A program made the position numbers and the translations under genes. From contig CAWBPA010000016.1 in NCBI GenBank assembly GCA_963790545.1, forward strand, positions 1 through 64,000: a DNA stretch of 64,000 nt, read 5' to 3'. The notes under the pieces are model-generated. The model was not told the origin of the DNA, did no database searches, and was given only the letters and a program-made list of their open reading frames with translations. Below, in pieces: positions 51,576-59,769 of the stretch (its first letter is position 1; the number at the start of each line of letters is the position of its first letter). Origin of the DNA: DATBJG01 sp963790545. Its GTDB lineage: Bacteria > Acidobacteriota > Vicinamibacteria > Vicinamibacterales > JAMQPK01.

Positions 51576-51856
51576 TCATCGTCTGGTCGCCACGCGCGAT
51601 TGCCCATCTTGACGAACTCCGCACATTCATCGCACGCGACAATTTAACCGCAGCCAGTCAAATCGGCAGCACAGTGCTTACCGCCGTCGAGCGTCTCGCG
51701 AAGCTGCCCAGTCTCGGCCGTCCTGGCCGAGTCGCCGGTACTCGGGAACTGGTGGTACCTGGCACACCATGCGTGATTCCATACAGAGTGCGAGGTGACC
51801 GTCTCGAGATCATTGCGGTATTCCACGGCCGGCAAAAGTGGCCGAAACGTCTGTGA
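51572..51856 (+). CDS. ParE/RelE-family toxin
   Basis: The GTG at 51572 overlaps the antitoxin stop. The 94-residue protein (IIVWSPRAIAHLDELRTFIA, LGRPGRVAGTRELVV, RLEIIAVFHGRQKWP) is a standard ParE/RelE fold. The ending with R and HGRQKW is like ParE, whose members poison gyrase, rather than the ribosome-acting RelE. The target is inferred from similarity only. Confidence 0.9.
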   Translation: MIIVWSPRAIAHLDELRTFIARDNLTAASQIGSTVLTAVERLAKLPSLGRPGRVAGTRELVVPGTPCVIPYRVRGDRLEIIAVFHGRQKWPKRL

Positions 51857-51908
51857 GCAATAGAGGCAGGCGAGACCTGGCGATTCGTCGATGAATATCG
51901 GGACGAGA

Positions 51909-52181
51909 CTACCGCAGGACGGCCTGCAGGCGGAAGAAGGTGGCGACGAGCGCGCCCACGTAGACGAGGTAGAAGGCCCAGAAGCCGCCAACGGTCAGCG
52001 GCGCAAGCCCGCGCCGGGCGAATCCGATCAGGGCCGCAGCGTGTTCGGAACGCTGCCGTCGACGTTCGAACCGCGCTCGACACCGCAACCGCGTACGTTC
52101 GGCACGCTCCGGGTCGGGCGCCAGACGCGGCAACCGCGCGAGCAGCTCCAATCTCGCATCGCACGAGTCATGGGATGTCAT
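51909..52181 (-). CDS. Small membrane protein coupled to an ECF sigma factor
   Basis: The 90-residue protein has a charged cytoplasmic N-terminus (ELLARLPRLAPDPERAERTR) and one membrane span near the C-terminus (GGFWAFYLVYVGALVATFF). It overlaps the sigma factor stop by four bases. The topology is that of a membrane-anchored sigma regulator, but there is no zinc-binding HxxxCxxC motif. Its last 12 codons are duplicated at 51043-51082. Confidence 0.75.
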   Translation of the reverse strand: MTSHDSCDARLELLARLPRLAPDPERAERTRLRCRARFERRRQRSEHAAALIGFARRGLAPLTVGGFWAFYLVYVGALVATFFRLQAVLR

Positions 52182-52765
52182 GTAATCACCTCATTCAACC
52201 ACGCGAGGCCTGGCCCGGGCGTCTCGGCCAGACGGCGCGCCAAAAGCGCGCGTGCACGGCTGATGCGCTGGCGCATGGCCTCGGCCGTCACGCCGCAGAT
52301 CTCCGCGGCCTCCGAGGGTCGGAGCCCTTCGACGGCCACCAGCAGTAACGCTTCGCGATAAGCAATTGGGAGCGAGGCGAGGGCAGCTGACATGTGCCGC
52401 TCGGCCTCGCTCGCTTCCAGCGCCTCGAATGGGGACGGTCCCCGCGAGCCACTGGGCCAGAGGCCGATCAGATCGCCGGCGTGCGAATCCTCCAGGCTCC
52501 GCGAACGACAGTAGCTGACGTGCAGATGACGCGCGACCGTGAACAGCCACGCGCCCAGCCGGGTCTCGGCCTGGAGGCGCTGGGCATGCACGACCAGCCG
52601 CAGCCAGGTCTCCTCGAGCAGATCCTCGGCGACGTCGCGGCGATTCGACAGCCGGCATAGAAAATTAAACAACCGCGCGTTGAACGCCTCGTGCACTTGA
52701 TCGAACGCCCCGGGATCGCCCGCCCGGAGACGGCTGACGAGCTGCAGCTCGAGGTCGCGGTCCAT
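52178..52765 (-). CDS. ECF-family RNA polymerase sigma factor
   Basis: The 195-residue protein has region 2 (LVSRLRAGDPGAFDQVHEAF, FNFLCRLSNRRDVAEDLLEE, AWLFTVARHL) and region 4 (LPIAYREALLLVAVEGLRPSE, AAEICGVTAEAMRQRISRAR). It is a short, classical ECF sigma without extension, unlike the ECF41 and ECF42 copies. The coupled small membrane protein is probably its regulator. Confidence 0.93.
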   Translation of the reverse strand: MDRDLELQLVSRLRAGDPGAFDQVHEAFNARLFNFLCRLSNRRDVAEDLLEETWLRLVVHAQRLQAETRLGAWLFTVARHLHVSYCRSRSLEDSHAGDLIGLWPSGSRGPSPFEALEASEAERHMSAALASLPIAYREALLLVAVEGLRPSEAAEICGVTAEAMRQRISRARALLARRLAETPGPGLAWLNEVIT

Positions 52766-52860
52766 CTAGGTATTAACGCGAAGCTCGCTGAAACGTGACG
52801 AGGTCACGATTCACGCTGTTCTGCGTTGTAAGACTGCAGGGTTTCCTGCAGGAGGTTTCG

Positions 52861-53193
52861 ATGATTGGTGTGCTGAGAAATGCTTCGATTTTCGCCCTGT
52901 TGAGCCTGTTCATCGGGGTTGTGCCGTTGACCATGGGGATTATCTACGCCATCTGGCCGAGCGAACAACGCCTGGCCCTGATGCGTCCCCTGTCGCTTGC
53001 CACGATCTTTGGCGCGCTCAGCGGCTTCGCGCTTGGCCTCCTCAATGTTTTTCGCGCCATGGGCGAGGCCCCGACATTTTCCCACGTGGCCGCGATTGGT
53101 CTTGCCGAATCACTGGTCACTGTTTTCGTCGGTTTCGGCTGTCTGACAGGCGCCTGGCTCTGCGTGACCATCGGGCTCTGGCGGAGGCCGTGA
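52861..53193 (+). CDS. Small membrane protein, unknown function
   Basis: The ATG follows AGGAGG at good spacing. The 110-residue protein has three membrane spans (IFALLSLFIGVVPLTMGIIY, FGALSGFALGLLNVF, VTVFVGFGCLTGAWLCVTIG). The general look is of a MotA/TolQ-like small channel protein, but no motif proves it. Confidence 0.75.
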   Translation: MIGVLRNASIFALLSLFIGVVPLTMGIIYAIWPSEQRLALMRPLSLATIFGALSGFALGLLNVFRAMGEAPTFSHVAAIGLAESLVTVFVGFGCLTGAWLCVTIGLWRRP

Positions 53194-53200
53194 AAAAGTT

Positions 53201-53371
53201 CTCAGTTTTCAGTTTTCAGTTCTTAGTTTTTCAGGCTCAACGCAGAGTTCGCAGTGGCCGCTGAGGCCGCAGAGGATTTTTTGCTTTAAGAATTCCCTGC
53301 GCACTCCGCGTCCTCAGCGTTCCTCGGCGTTGAAATATTCACCGGCTGTCAGTTTTCAGTTTTCAGTTACC
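53201..53371. repeat. Palindromic intergenic repeat bounded by CAGTTTTCAG tracts
   Basis: Tracts of CAGTTTTCAGTTTTCAGTT flank an imperfect inverted repeat: left arm AACGCAGAGTTCGCAG and GCTGAGGCCGCAGAGGA, right arm CGCGTCCTCAGCG and CTCGGCGTTG, with an AT-rich centre. It lies between a membrane protein gene and a convergent small gene and encodes nothing. The arms resemble the CACAGAGGCCACGGAGG repeat at 63462. Confidence 0.6.
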
Positions 53372-53381
53372 CGGGGCACAT

Positions 53382-53654
53382 TCAGTGTTTGCGCGCCTGA
53401 GCCTGACCTTCGACCCGGTAGACGGTCTTCGCCAGCATGGCGCCCATGAACGGTTCGGGCCTTCGGAGAATGACGATCCGAATGCCTTCCTTCTCGCGCC
53501 AGACCACATCGTGACCGTCGGGAATGGTGGCGCCATTCATGAGCACGTCTCGAAACGTGTGCTCGGCAATGCCATCCTCGCGCATGCGATCCTGCGCATG
53601 CCGGCTCACGGCCACGTTGCCTAAACCAGGCACGTTCGGAAAATAATGCTCCAT
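53382..53654 (-). CDS. DUF4258-like small protein
   Basis: The 90-residue protein reads VAVSRHAQDRMREDGIAEHT, DVLMNGATIPDGHDVVWREK and VILRRPEPFMGAMLAKTVY, like the DUF4258 family of small, possibly toxin-derived proteins. No antitoxin-like gene is adjacent. The frame in another register up to 53712 is a shadow. Confidence 0.65.
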   Translation of the reverse strand: MEHYFPNVPGLGNVAVSRHAQDRMREDGIAEHTFRDVLMNGATIPDGHDVVWREKEGIRIVILRRPEPFMGAMLAKTVYRVEGQAQARKH

Positions 53655-53663
53655 CGCCGACCC

Positions 53664-54044
53664 TTAGCCTCTGTCTGGTATCGGGCTCGCATGGGCCGCG
53701 ACAGCTTGCCAAACGCCGTCACGTTCAACCCAGATTCGCGTGTAGGCAAACACCATATCCGCCCGCTGACCTTTATACCTGCCTTTGGCCGCCCCGTGGG
53801 CCACGACAACCGCAACCTTGCCGAAGATTCGAACACGAAGCACATCATTCACAATCGATTCCGGCTCATAGTCGGATGAGCCCATCTGTGCGAGCACGTC
53901 AGCCTTCGTCATCTCGACGCCCATCGGATTGATCCCGATGAAATCGTCGGCAAAGTAGCACTGAAGCGCCTCCACATCACACCGCGCAAGAGCGTCGCCA
54001 ACTTCACGTTCCAGACCGGCAACGGTCTCTTCGTGAGAATGCAT
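53664..54044 (-). CDS. DUF4440 / NTF2-like family protein
   Basis: From ATG 54044 behind AGAAGAGG the 126-residue protein reads VAGLEREVGDALARCDVEAL, FADDFIGINPMGVEMTKADV and RIWVERDGVWQAVAAHASPI, a DUF4440 protein like that at 40984. Function unknown. It precedes the DUF4258-like gene by 9 bases on the same strand, so they may be co-transcribed. Confidence 0.85.
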   Translation of the reverse strand: MHSHEETVAGLEREVGDALARCDVEALQCYFADDFIGINPMGVEMTKADVLAQMGSSDYEPESIVNDVLRVRIFGKVAVVVAHGAAKGRYKGQRADMVFAYTRIWVERDGVWQAVAAHASPIPDRG

Positions 54045-54168
54045 AAACACCTCTTCTGATTGTGAGTGAGAAGCCACGTCGGACGACGTGGAAGGTGGCC
54101 TGGGACGGCCACGAAGGAAATCGACCAGGAAAAGCTAGATCTGCCGGGCCGGGAGAGTCAAGGCGCGA

Positions 54169-54387
54169 TTACCGCCAGACGCGGCCTCCGCTGCGGCCGA
54201 CACGAGACCGCGAGCCGTTCCAAATCTCGCCGCAGCTCTTGCATCGCCAGTAACTGCTCGAGTCGGGATCCTTGGCGGTTGTCGTAATGGACGACGAGTC
54301 GCACTTCGGACACGAGACGGGAATGTCGCTGGGAGTCGATGGGGCTGATCGGTCGGTCGGACCGCGATTGGAACCAAAATAGCTCAT
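54169..54387 (-). CDS. Small zinc-ribbon protein
   Basis: From ATG 54387 the 72-residue protein has two CxxC motifs (PVSCPKCDSSS and WRCKSCGEIWNG) about 24 residues apart, a rubredoxin-like zinc ribbon as in transcription-factor-type small proteins. Role unknown. Confidence 0.7.
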   Translation of the reverse strand: MSYFGSNRGPTDRSAPSTPSDIPVSCPKCDSSSITTTAKDPDSSSYWRCKSCGEIWNGSRSRVGRSGGRVWR

Positions 54388-54473
54388 GGGACCCTCACAG
54401 GGAATGCTTCGGTGAGGGCTGGAGGCCGGGATGGCCGCAAGGCTCAATAAAGCGGTATGACCAGTATACATCA

Positions 54474-54492
54474 CCGGAGTGACACACTCCGG
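54474..54492. other. Perfect 8-bp hairpin in an otherwise empty gap
   Basis: CCGGAGTG and CACTCCGG pair around ACA. It lies in the 316-base gap between the zinc-ribbon gene and the next gene, where no coding sequence is visible. No T run follows on either strand, so it may be an operator rather than a terminator. Confidence 0.4.
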
Positions 54493-54703
54493 CGAGGCAC
54501 GAATCTTGTAACGCTTCAAGCGGCAGAATGCGGCAGCGACGCGAAGCACCAGCGATGCTGGCTCTGAATATCGACACGATGCACGAGTGCAGCATCAGCG
54601 CTGACACGTGTATCTCGATGGTGCACTCGACGCGACGCGGCGACGCGCGCTGCGTACGCGTAAACCCGGACATCTTCGAAAACTGAGGAAGAGGAGCAAA
54701 CTT

Positions 54704-55240
54704 ATGGCAACCGACCTCGTGGCGTATGCGATTTACAAGGAGAGGGAAAGTTTCGAGACCGCGCTGGACGCACTGCGCACCGCCGGATTCCGGAACAGCG
54801 ACATCTCGGCCATCATCCCCGAAAGGGATCGCACGACCAAGGATCTGGCGCACGAAATCAACACCAAGGCCCCGGAAGGCGCGGCCACCGGCGCCGGTAC
54901 TGGAGCGGCCGTCGGCGGCGTGCTCGGATGGCTTGTCGGTATCGGGGCGCTGGCGATCCCCGGAGTCGGCCCGCTCGTCGCGGCAGGGCCGATCGTGGCC
55001 GCGCTGGCGGGCGCCGGGGCGGCAGGCGCAACCGGCGGACTCGTCGGCGGCCTGATTGGCGCGGGATTTCCGGAGGTCGAAGCGAAGCGTTACGCGGGAC
55101 GTATTCGCGAAGGTGGGTACCTGATCTCCGTCCACTGCGACGATCGTGAGTGGGCAAAACGCGCAAAGGAGATCCTCGACGCCACCGGCGGCCAGGACGT
55201 CGTCAAAACGTCCGAGGCGGCCGCCGATTATCGGCCGTAG
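54704..55240 (+). CDS. General-stress-type glycine-zipper protein
   Basis: From ATG 54704 behind GAAGAGGAG the 178-residue protein starts with a YflT/general stress protein 17M-like domain (LVAYAIYKERESFETALDAL, FRNSDISAIIPE), then a long Gly/Ala stretch (about 60-125) that could form a glycine zipper or membrane-associated hairpin, then a conserved tail (GGYLISVHCDDREWAKRAKE). Stress-induced homologues occur in many phyla; function unknown. Confidence 0.75.
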   Translation: MATDLVAYAIYKERESFETALDALRTAGFRNSDISAIIPERDRTTKDLAHEINTKAPEGAATGAGTGAAVGGVLGWLVGIGALAIPGVGPLVAAGPIVAALAGAGAAGATGGLVGGLIGAGFPEVEAKRYAGRIREGGYLISVHCDDREWAKRAKEILDATGGQDVVKTSEAAADYRP

Positions 55241-55300
55241 GCGACGCGGACGACCGACCACCGTTCACGGACGGGCCCACGCTCGGGGCCCGTCCGTTCC

Positions 55301-55996
55301 TTACCCCAGCTCCTGCCGCTTGGTTTCTGTGATCGACACGATTCGGCCGGCTCGCATTTCCACAATGGAATCGGCAAGCGCGGACGCGTCTTCGCGGTCG
55401 TGGGTGACGTAGACGGTCGTCAGCTGCAGCGTGCGCTGAAGCCGCGCCAGTTCTTGCCGGAGCGTGGCCCGCAGCTCGGCGTCGAGGCTCGAGAGCGGCT
55501 CGTCGAGCAGCAGGACCCGCGGCTCGCCCACCAGCCCACGGGCGAGCGCCACACGCTGCTGCTCCCCGCCGGACAATTCGTGAGGGTACCGACCGATCAG
55601 TGTTTCGATCCGGACGAGGCGTAACGCCTCCTCCACTTTCGCCGCCCGGCTCGCAGGCGCGAGCCGACCCGCCTCCAGGACGAACTCGAGATTCTGTCGC
55701 ACCGTGAGGTGTGGCCAGAGAGCCAGATCCTGAAACACGAACCCGATGCGTCTCTCATGCGGCGCGACGAGGTTCCGGCGCGCGACCGACACCTGCGCGC
55801 CGTCCAGCCAAATCTCGCCGGTGTCTGGCGTGTCGAGTCCGGCAATCACTCGCAGGAGTGTCGTCTTGCCGCATCCGCTCGGCCCCAGGACCACGACGCT
55901 CGCGCCTGCAAGGACCTCGAGCGAGACACCATCGAGCGCCTGGTGCGAGCCGAATCGTTTCGAGATGCCTCGTACGGACAGGGCCGTGGACGTCAA
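55301..55996 (-). CDS. ABC transporter ATP-binding protein, ferric or small-anion type
   Basis: From TTG 55996 the 231-residue protein has Walker A GPSGCGKTT, Q loop FVFQDLALWPHL, signature LSGGEQQR, Walker B VLLLDEPLSSLD and the H switch VTHDREDA. This is a classic FbpC/PotA-type nucleotide-binding subunit. Its start overlaps the permease stop, with GGGAGG upstream. The extended reading frame to 56575 overlaps the permease and is a shadow. Confidence 0.93.
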   Translation of the reverse strand: MTSTALSVRGISKRFGSHQALDGVSLEVLAGASVVVLGPSGCGKTTLLRVIAGLDTPDTGEIWLDGAQVSVARRNLVAPHERRIGFVFQDLALWPHLTVRQNLEFVLEAGRLAPASRAAKVEEALRLVRIETLIGRYPHELSGGEQQRVALARGLVGEPRVLLLDEPLSSLDAELRATLRQELARLQRTLQLTTVYVTHDREDASALADSIVEMRAGRIVSITETKRQELG

Positions 55997-57588
55997 TGAA
56001 CCTCCCTGCCCTGAGCCTGTCGGAGAGTCGAAGGGCGGAGCGATGCGACCGTTCCCAGAACGGCCAGAGGCGTAAAGACGACGAGCGCCTGCAACAGCGC
56101 GAGGGCGGCGACCTGAGCTGGCGGCGTATTGGCGATGATCGTGTAAACGCGTATGGGCAACGTGGACTCGCCGGGCGGCGCGATCAGCACGCTGGCGCCG
56201 AGCTCTCCGAACGAGAGCACGAACACCACGATCCACGCGGCCGCCAGGCCCAGCCGAAGTTGTGGCAGCACGATACGCCACATCGTGCGAAGCCAGCCGG
56301 CGCCGGCCGCTGCGGCCGCTTCTTCGTGAGAGACGGGCACGTACCGGACAGCCGCGGCAAATATCAGCGCGGCGACGGGAACGAACCGGGCCAGATAGGC
56401 CAGGATGAACATCGAGTCCGAGCCGTAGATAGCGCCAAACACTCCGGGACGGTTCCACAACCCTATCAGCCCGACCCCCACAATGGTGCTCGGGACCGCA
56501 AAAAGAACGATGAAGAGCGTGTCCGCAAGGCTGGCGATTCGGTTGCCCGCCCTTGCGCGTCCATAGCCGAGGCACCCGGCGACAGCCGTAACGACCGTCG
56601 CCCCTGCGGCCGAGAGGATCAGGCTGTTGGCAATCGCCTCGCCGGAGCCGTCAAACGCCGCACGCAGGACTCGAACATTCAACGCCTCGCGCGCCAGGGC
56701 CACGACAGGCAACACGACGGCAACGACGACCACCACGACGACCGCGAGTCGCGCCCCCCGCCCCCAGTGGTCGAACAGCGGCGGATAGCTACCCGTGAGC
56801 CGACGCGGTGAAACGAGGCGGTCCCCCAGCAACCGCGCCGCAACCGCACCGACCGCCGCGCACAACATCAACAGCGGCACGGCCAGCACGATCGCTCGTG
56901 AAAAGTCGTACAGCGCGGCAAACGCGGTAAAGACCTCGGTCGTGTAGACACGCACACGCAGCAGACCAGGGACACCAAACTCCGATACGGCAAGCACGAA
57001 GACGACCAGCGCCGCAGCGGCAATGCCCGGCGCGGCAAGCGGCAGCGTGATCCGCCGAAGGACACGCCGTGGAGCCGCCACCACAAGGGCGGCTTCTTCG
57101 AGACGGCCGTCGATTCGCCGCAACCCCACCTCGCTCGCGAGCATCGAGAGCGGATAGAACACAAGGCTCAACACGAGAATCGCCGCGGGCAGGCTGTAAA
57201 TCCACGACGCCACACCGGCGCTGTCCGCGAGAAACCCGCCGCGGGCCCCGAGGTATATCCAGGCCAGGGCAACGATGTAGGGTGGCAGCAGCATTGGCGC
57301 GGCAAGCACCACACGAATGGCGGCCTTTCGCTTCATCGGCACGCGCGCCAGCGCGATTCCAAGGGGAGCGCCAATGACCGTCGAGAGCACTGCAGTGCCC
57401 ACCCCCAGCAGAGTCGTGTTGTACATCAGCGTCCGTTGGCGAGCGTCGAGGAGCAGAGCCGCCGCGGCTGCGTTGATTCCGGTGAGCGATGTGATGAAAA
57501 GGTACGCGACCGGGAGGACCGAGCAGACGGCAAAGATGACCACCGCGGTGCCGATGACGAACGTTCGACTGGAACGCCAGCCCCACAT
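55993..57588 (-). CDS. ABC transporter permease, fused two-domain (FbpB/ThiP type)
   Basis: The 531-residue protein has about 12 membrane spans in two halves, each with the binding-protein-dependent permease loop (EEAALVVAAPRRVLRRITLP and EEAAAAAGAGWLRTMWRIVLP). The fused form is typical of iron(III), thiamine and similar importers. It is between the binding protein and the ATPase on one operon. A perfect hairpin repeat at 57624-57645 separates it from the binding protein gene. Confidence 0.93.
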   Translation of the reverse strand: MWGWRSSRTFVIGTAVVIFAVCSVLPVAYLFITSLTGINAAAAALLLDARQRTLMYNTTLLGVGTAVLSTVIGAPLGIALARVPMKRKAAIRVVLAAPMLLPPYIVALAWIYLGARGGFLADSAGVASWIYSLPAAILVLSLVFYPLSMLASEVGLRRIDGRLEEAALVVAAPRRVLRRITLPLAAPGIAAAALVVFVLAVSEFGVPGLLRVRVYTTEVFTAFAALYDFSRAIVLAVPLLMLCAAVGAVAARLLGDRLVSPRRLTGSYPPLFDHWGRGARLAVVVVVVVAVVLPVVALAREALNVRVLRAAFDGSGEAIANSLILSAAGATVVTAVAGCLGYGRARAGNRIASLADTLFIVLFAVPSTIVGVGLIGLWNRPGVFGAIYGSDSMFILAYLARFVPVAALIFAAAVRYVPVSHEEAAAAAGAGWLRTMWRIVLPQLRLGLAAAWIVVFVLSFGELGASVLIAPPGESTLPIRVYTIIANTPPAQVAALALLQALVVFTPLAVLGTVASLRPSTLRQAQGREVH

Positions 57589-57623
57589 GATGGTGTGTTC
57601 GTGTGGTTATCGGGTCGAGGCGA

Positions 57624-57645
57624 CGGCGGGTCTAAAGACCCGCCG
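57624..57645. repeat. Hairpin repeat between binding protein and permease genes
   Basis: CGGCGGGTCT-AA-AGACCCGCCG is a perfect 10-bp stem with a two-base loop inside the transporter operon. No T run follows on the minus strand. It looks like a REP-type element or an mRNA-stabilising hairpin that allows different amounts of binding protein and permease. Confidence 0.55.
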
Positions 57646-57670
57646 CTACGTTATAGGGCTCAGCAACGTC

Positions 57671-58711
57671 CTAGAGCCCAAGAATAGTGGCCAGCCGTGT
57701 GGTCGCGTCCTCGACGCGACTGGCGGCTTTCGCGTAGTCGAGCGTCATTGGCTTGAACGTGTCGATCGGAGGAATGTTCCTGGGACCCTGCACACCCGAG
57801 TGCAGCGGGATCTGCACCGCCTCGGATTGCGCGAGCCGCCGTTCGACGTCCGCCGACAACAGATAGTCGATGAGCTTCCGTCCCTCTTCAGGGTGTGGCG
57901 CGTTGGCAATCAGCGACACCATGTTGGGCATCACCGGAACCCCAAGACCGTCCTTGTCGGGCAGCACCATCGCAATCGGTTGCCCGTCCTCGATCGCAAC
58001 ATTCACGTCATCTGTATCCGTCAGCCCGACTTTGACCTCACCACGAGCCACGAGATCTCGGACGACGGAGTTGCCATCGACCACGCGGACGAGGTTCGCT
58101 TTCAGCCGTCGAAAGAAATCGTCCATTTTCTCGTTGCCCGCAAGCGCATACAGGGCCGCGACATGGAACGAGGTCGAGCCGAACCGAGGATCGGCAATGG
58201 CCACCTGGCCGCGCCATTTGGCGTCGGCCAGGTCAAATATTGATCGCGGAGCCTCGTCCGGCTTCACGGACGTCGTGTTGTAGGCAATTACGCGGATTCG
58301 TGCGGAGAAGCCGGTCCAGTATCCTTCCGGGTCAATCAGGACCAACGGAATCCCCTGCGCGCTGGGCGACTTGTACGGCGCAAGAACATCTCGCGATTTC
58401 AGCACCAGCGTGCGGACGGGCTCGTTGGACCAGAACACATCGGCGAGCGGTCTCGCCTTCTCCGCGAGCAACCGATTGGCAAGGCCGGTGGACTTGGTTT
58501 CCTCGGTGTCGTAGACGGCATTGACGGTGACACCGGATTGTTTTTCGTACTCCCGCAATACAGGCTCGGAGAAGACCCGATCGGTGGAGACGTACACGGT
58601 GACCTGGCGGCCGGCGTCACGTGTCGGGTCCGAGGATCGGCATGCGGCCTGGCCCAGGCCGGCCAGAACAGCACAAACCTGAATCGAGATCAGCTGCCGG
58701 ACTGAGACCAT
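57671..58711 (-). CDS. ABC transporter substrate-binding lipoprotein, Fe(III)/small-anion type
   Basis: The 346-residue protein has a lipobox (LGQAACRSS) and the FbpA/AfuA features: VTVYVSTDRVFSEPVLREYE, DVFWSNEP, and STSFHVAALYALAGNEKMDD. The substrate is probably iron(III) or a similar ion, but the iron tyrosines were not verified. It begins five bases after the stop of the upstream secreted protein, so the four genes 55301-59373 form one operon. Confidence 0.88.
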   Translation of the reverse strand: MVSVRQLISIQVCAVLAGLGQAACRSSDPTRDAGRQVTVYVSTDRVFSEPVLREYEKQSGVTVNAVYDTEETKSTGLANRLLAEKARPLADVFWSNEPVRTLVLKSRDVLAPYKSPSAQGIPLVLIDPEGYWTGFSARIRVIAYNTTSVKPDEAPRSIFDLADAKWRGQVAIADPRFGSTSFHVAALYALAGNEKMDDFFRRLKANLVRVVDGNSVVRDLVARGEVKVGLTDTDDVNVAIEDGQPIAMVLPDKDGLGVPVMPNMVSLIANAPHPEEGRKLIDYLLSADVERRLAQSEAVQIPLHSGVQGPRNIPPIDTFKPMTLDYAKAASRVEDATTRLATILGL

Positions 58712-58716
58712 CGCAA

Positions 58717-59373
58717 CTACTTTGTCACGATCGTGATTTCGTCAAACTGCGTGACGGAGTCCGCTTTCGTCCAGAGGCCGACCTTGCCCGGCTGGGTGAA
58801 CGTGGTGTCTTCGACCTCGTACAGCTTGCTGCCATTCAAAAAGACTTCGAAGCGAGGCCCGGCCGCCACCACTCGCAACGTGCTCCATTGTCCCGACGGT
58901 ACCTGCGCTTTCTTCCCGTACGTACGCCCTTCGCCCTTGACGGGAAGGTCTGTGCGCGTACCCTTCTCCACCTTGTAGAGGACCACGTTGTTCTCGAGCG
59001 CGTTGGCGCGGACGATGTAGTAGTTGTCCTCGTTCTGAAACCGCCACACGAGACCGGCCGCTTGATCGACGCGACCGGACACCGGCTTGAATCGCGTCGA
59101 GAGATCGACGTCGGCAGCAGTCACCGCGGACAGGACAGCAACCGGAAACCGAGACCGCGTGCTGTCGGGATCAACCTGCGCGAGGCACTTGTTGGAGCCT
59201 TCATCCTGCACGACCCACTTGCCCGGCGCGCCCGTCTTTGCCGTGTGACCGAACTCGAACCCTTTCGGTGCCTGCCCGACGACATCGTCTGAGAAGTCGA
59301 CTTTCACAGTTGCGCCATGCGCGACGAGCGTCATGCCAAAAGCGACGCAAACCACCAGGTTCACCGTCCGCAT
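58717..59373 (-). CDS. Secreted LamG/DUF1080-like protein
   Basis: A signal peptide (VVCVAFGMTLVAHG) precedes about 200 residues of the 3-keto-disaccharide hydrolase (DUF1080) or LamG-like jelly-roll fold: DQAAGLVWRFQNEDNYYIVR, WSTLRVVAAGPRFEVFLNGS, QPGKVGLWTKADS. It is the first gene of the ABC operon, which would be unusual for iron uptake. It may bind a sugar or another ligand. Function uncertain. Confidence 0.75.
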   Translation of the reverse strand: MRTVNLVVCVAFGMTLVAHGATVKVDFSDDVVGQAPKGFEFGHTAKTGAPGKWVVQDEGSNKCLAQVDPDSTRSRFPVAVLSAVTAADVDLSTRFKPVSGRVDQAAGLVWRFQNEDNYYIVRANALENNVVLYKVEKGTRTDLPVKGEGRTYGKKAQVPSGQWSTLRVVAAGPRFEVFLNGSKLYEVEDTTFTQPGKVGLWTKADSVTQFDEITIVTK

Positions 59374-59391
59374 TGGAGCGCTCCTTTCAGT

Positions 59392-59769
59392 TCATTTCAT
59401 ACGACGACTTGAAGGCCTGCTGAAATACGAGACGCCCAGCAGCACGAGAAGCACCAGCGGGAAGATCCAGATCTGCACGCCCTCTCCCGACAAGTAAGCC
59501 GAGATCGACGCCATGACCCACGCGAAGGTCGCGCCCGCGTAGGCCCATTCCTTCAGCAGCGCCAACCCGGGCAGTAGCAGGACGATGGCCGCCAGCGGCT
59601 TGGCCAAGCCCAGTACGATGCGAAGGTGCTGCGGATAGCCGGCCTTGGCGAACCCGGACACCACCTGCTCACTGCCGGTGAGATAGCTGAGGGAACCGAG
59701 TAGCATGAGTGCCACGATGGCCGTGCTGACCCAGTAGGTGACTTTCCGAGCCATGGTTGACCGAGTCAT
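59392..59769 (-). CDS. DoxX-like membrane protein (YCII-linked, second pair)
   Basis: The 125-residue protein has four spans (STAIVALMLLGSLSYLTGSE, LAKPLAAIVLLLPGLALL, ATFAWVMASISAYL, PLVLLVLLGVSYF) and the DoxX-like FAKAGYPQHLRI segment. Its start overlaps the YCII stop at 59766 by four bases, as the pair at 23108-23891 also overlaps. Confidence 0.85.
   Translation of the reverse strand: MTRSTMARKVTYWVSTAIVALMLLGSLSYLTGSEQVVSGFAKAGYPQHLRIVLGLAKPLAAIVLLLPGLALLKEWAYAGATFAWVMASISAYLSGEGVQIWIFPLVLLVLLGVSYFSRPSSRRMK

Noticed and set aside
53201..53371. CAGTTTTCAG repeats as a CRISPR candidate
   Set aside because: The repeats are short, without regular spacers, and no cas genes are present.
53664..53712. 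Basic open frame 53356-53712 on the minus strand
   Set aside because: It overlaps two better genes (DUF4258-like and DUF4440) in another frame and is a shadow.
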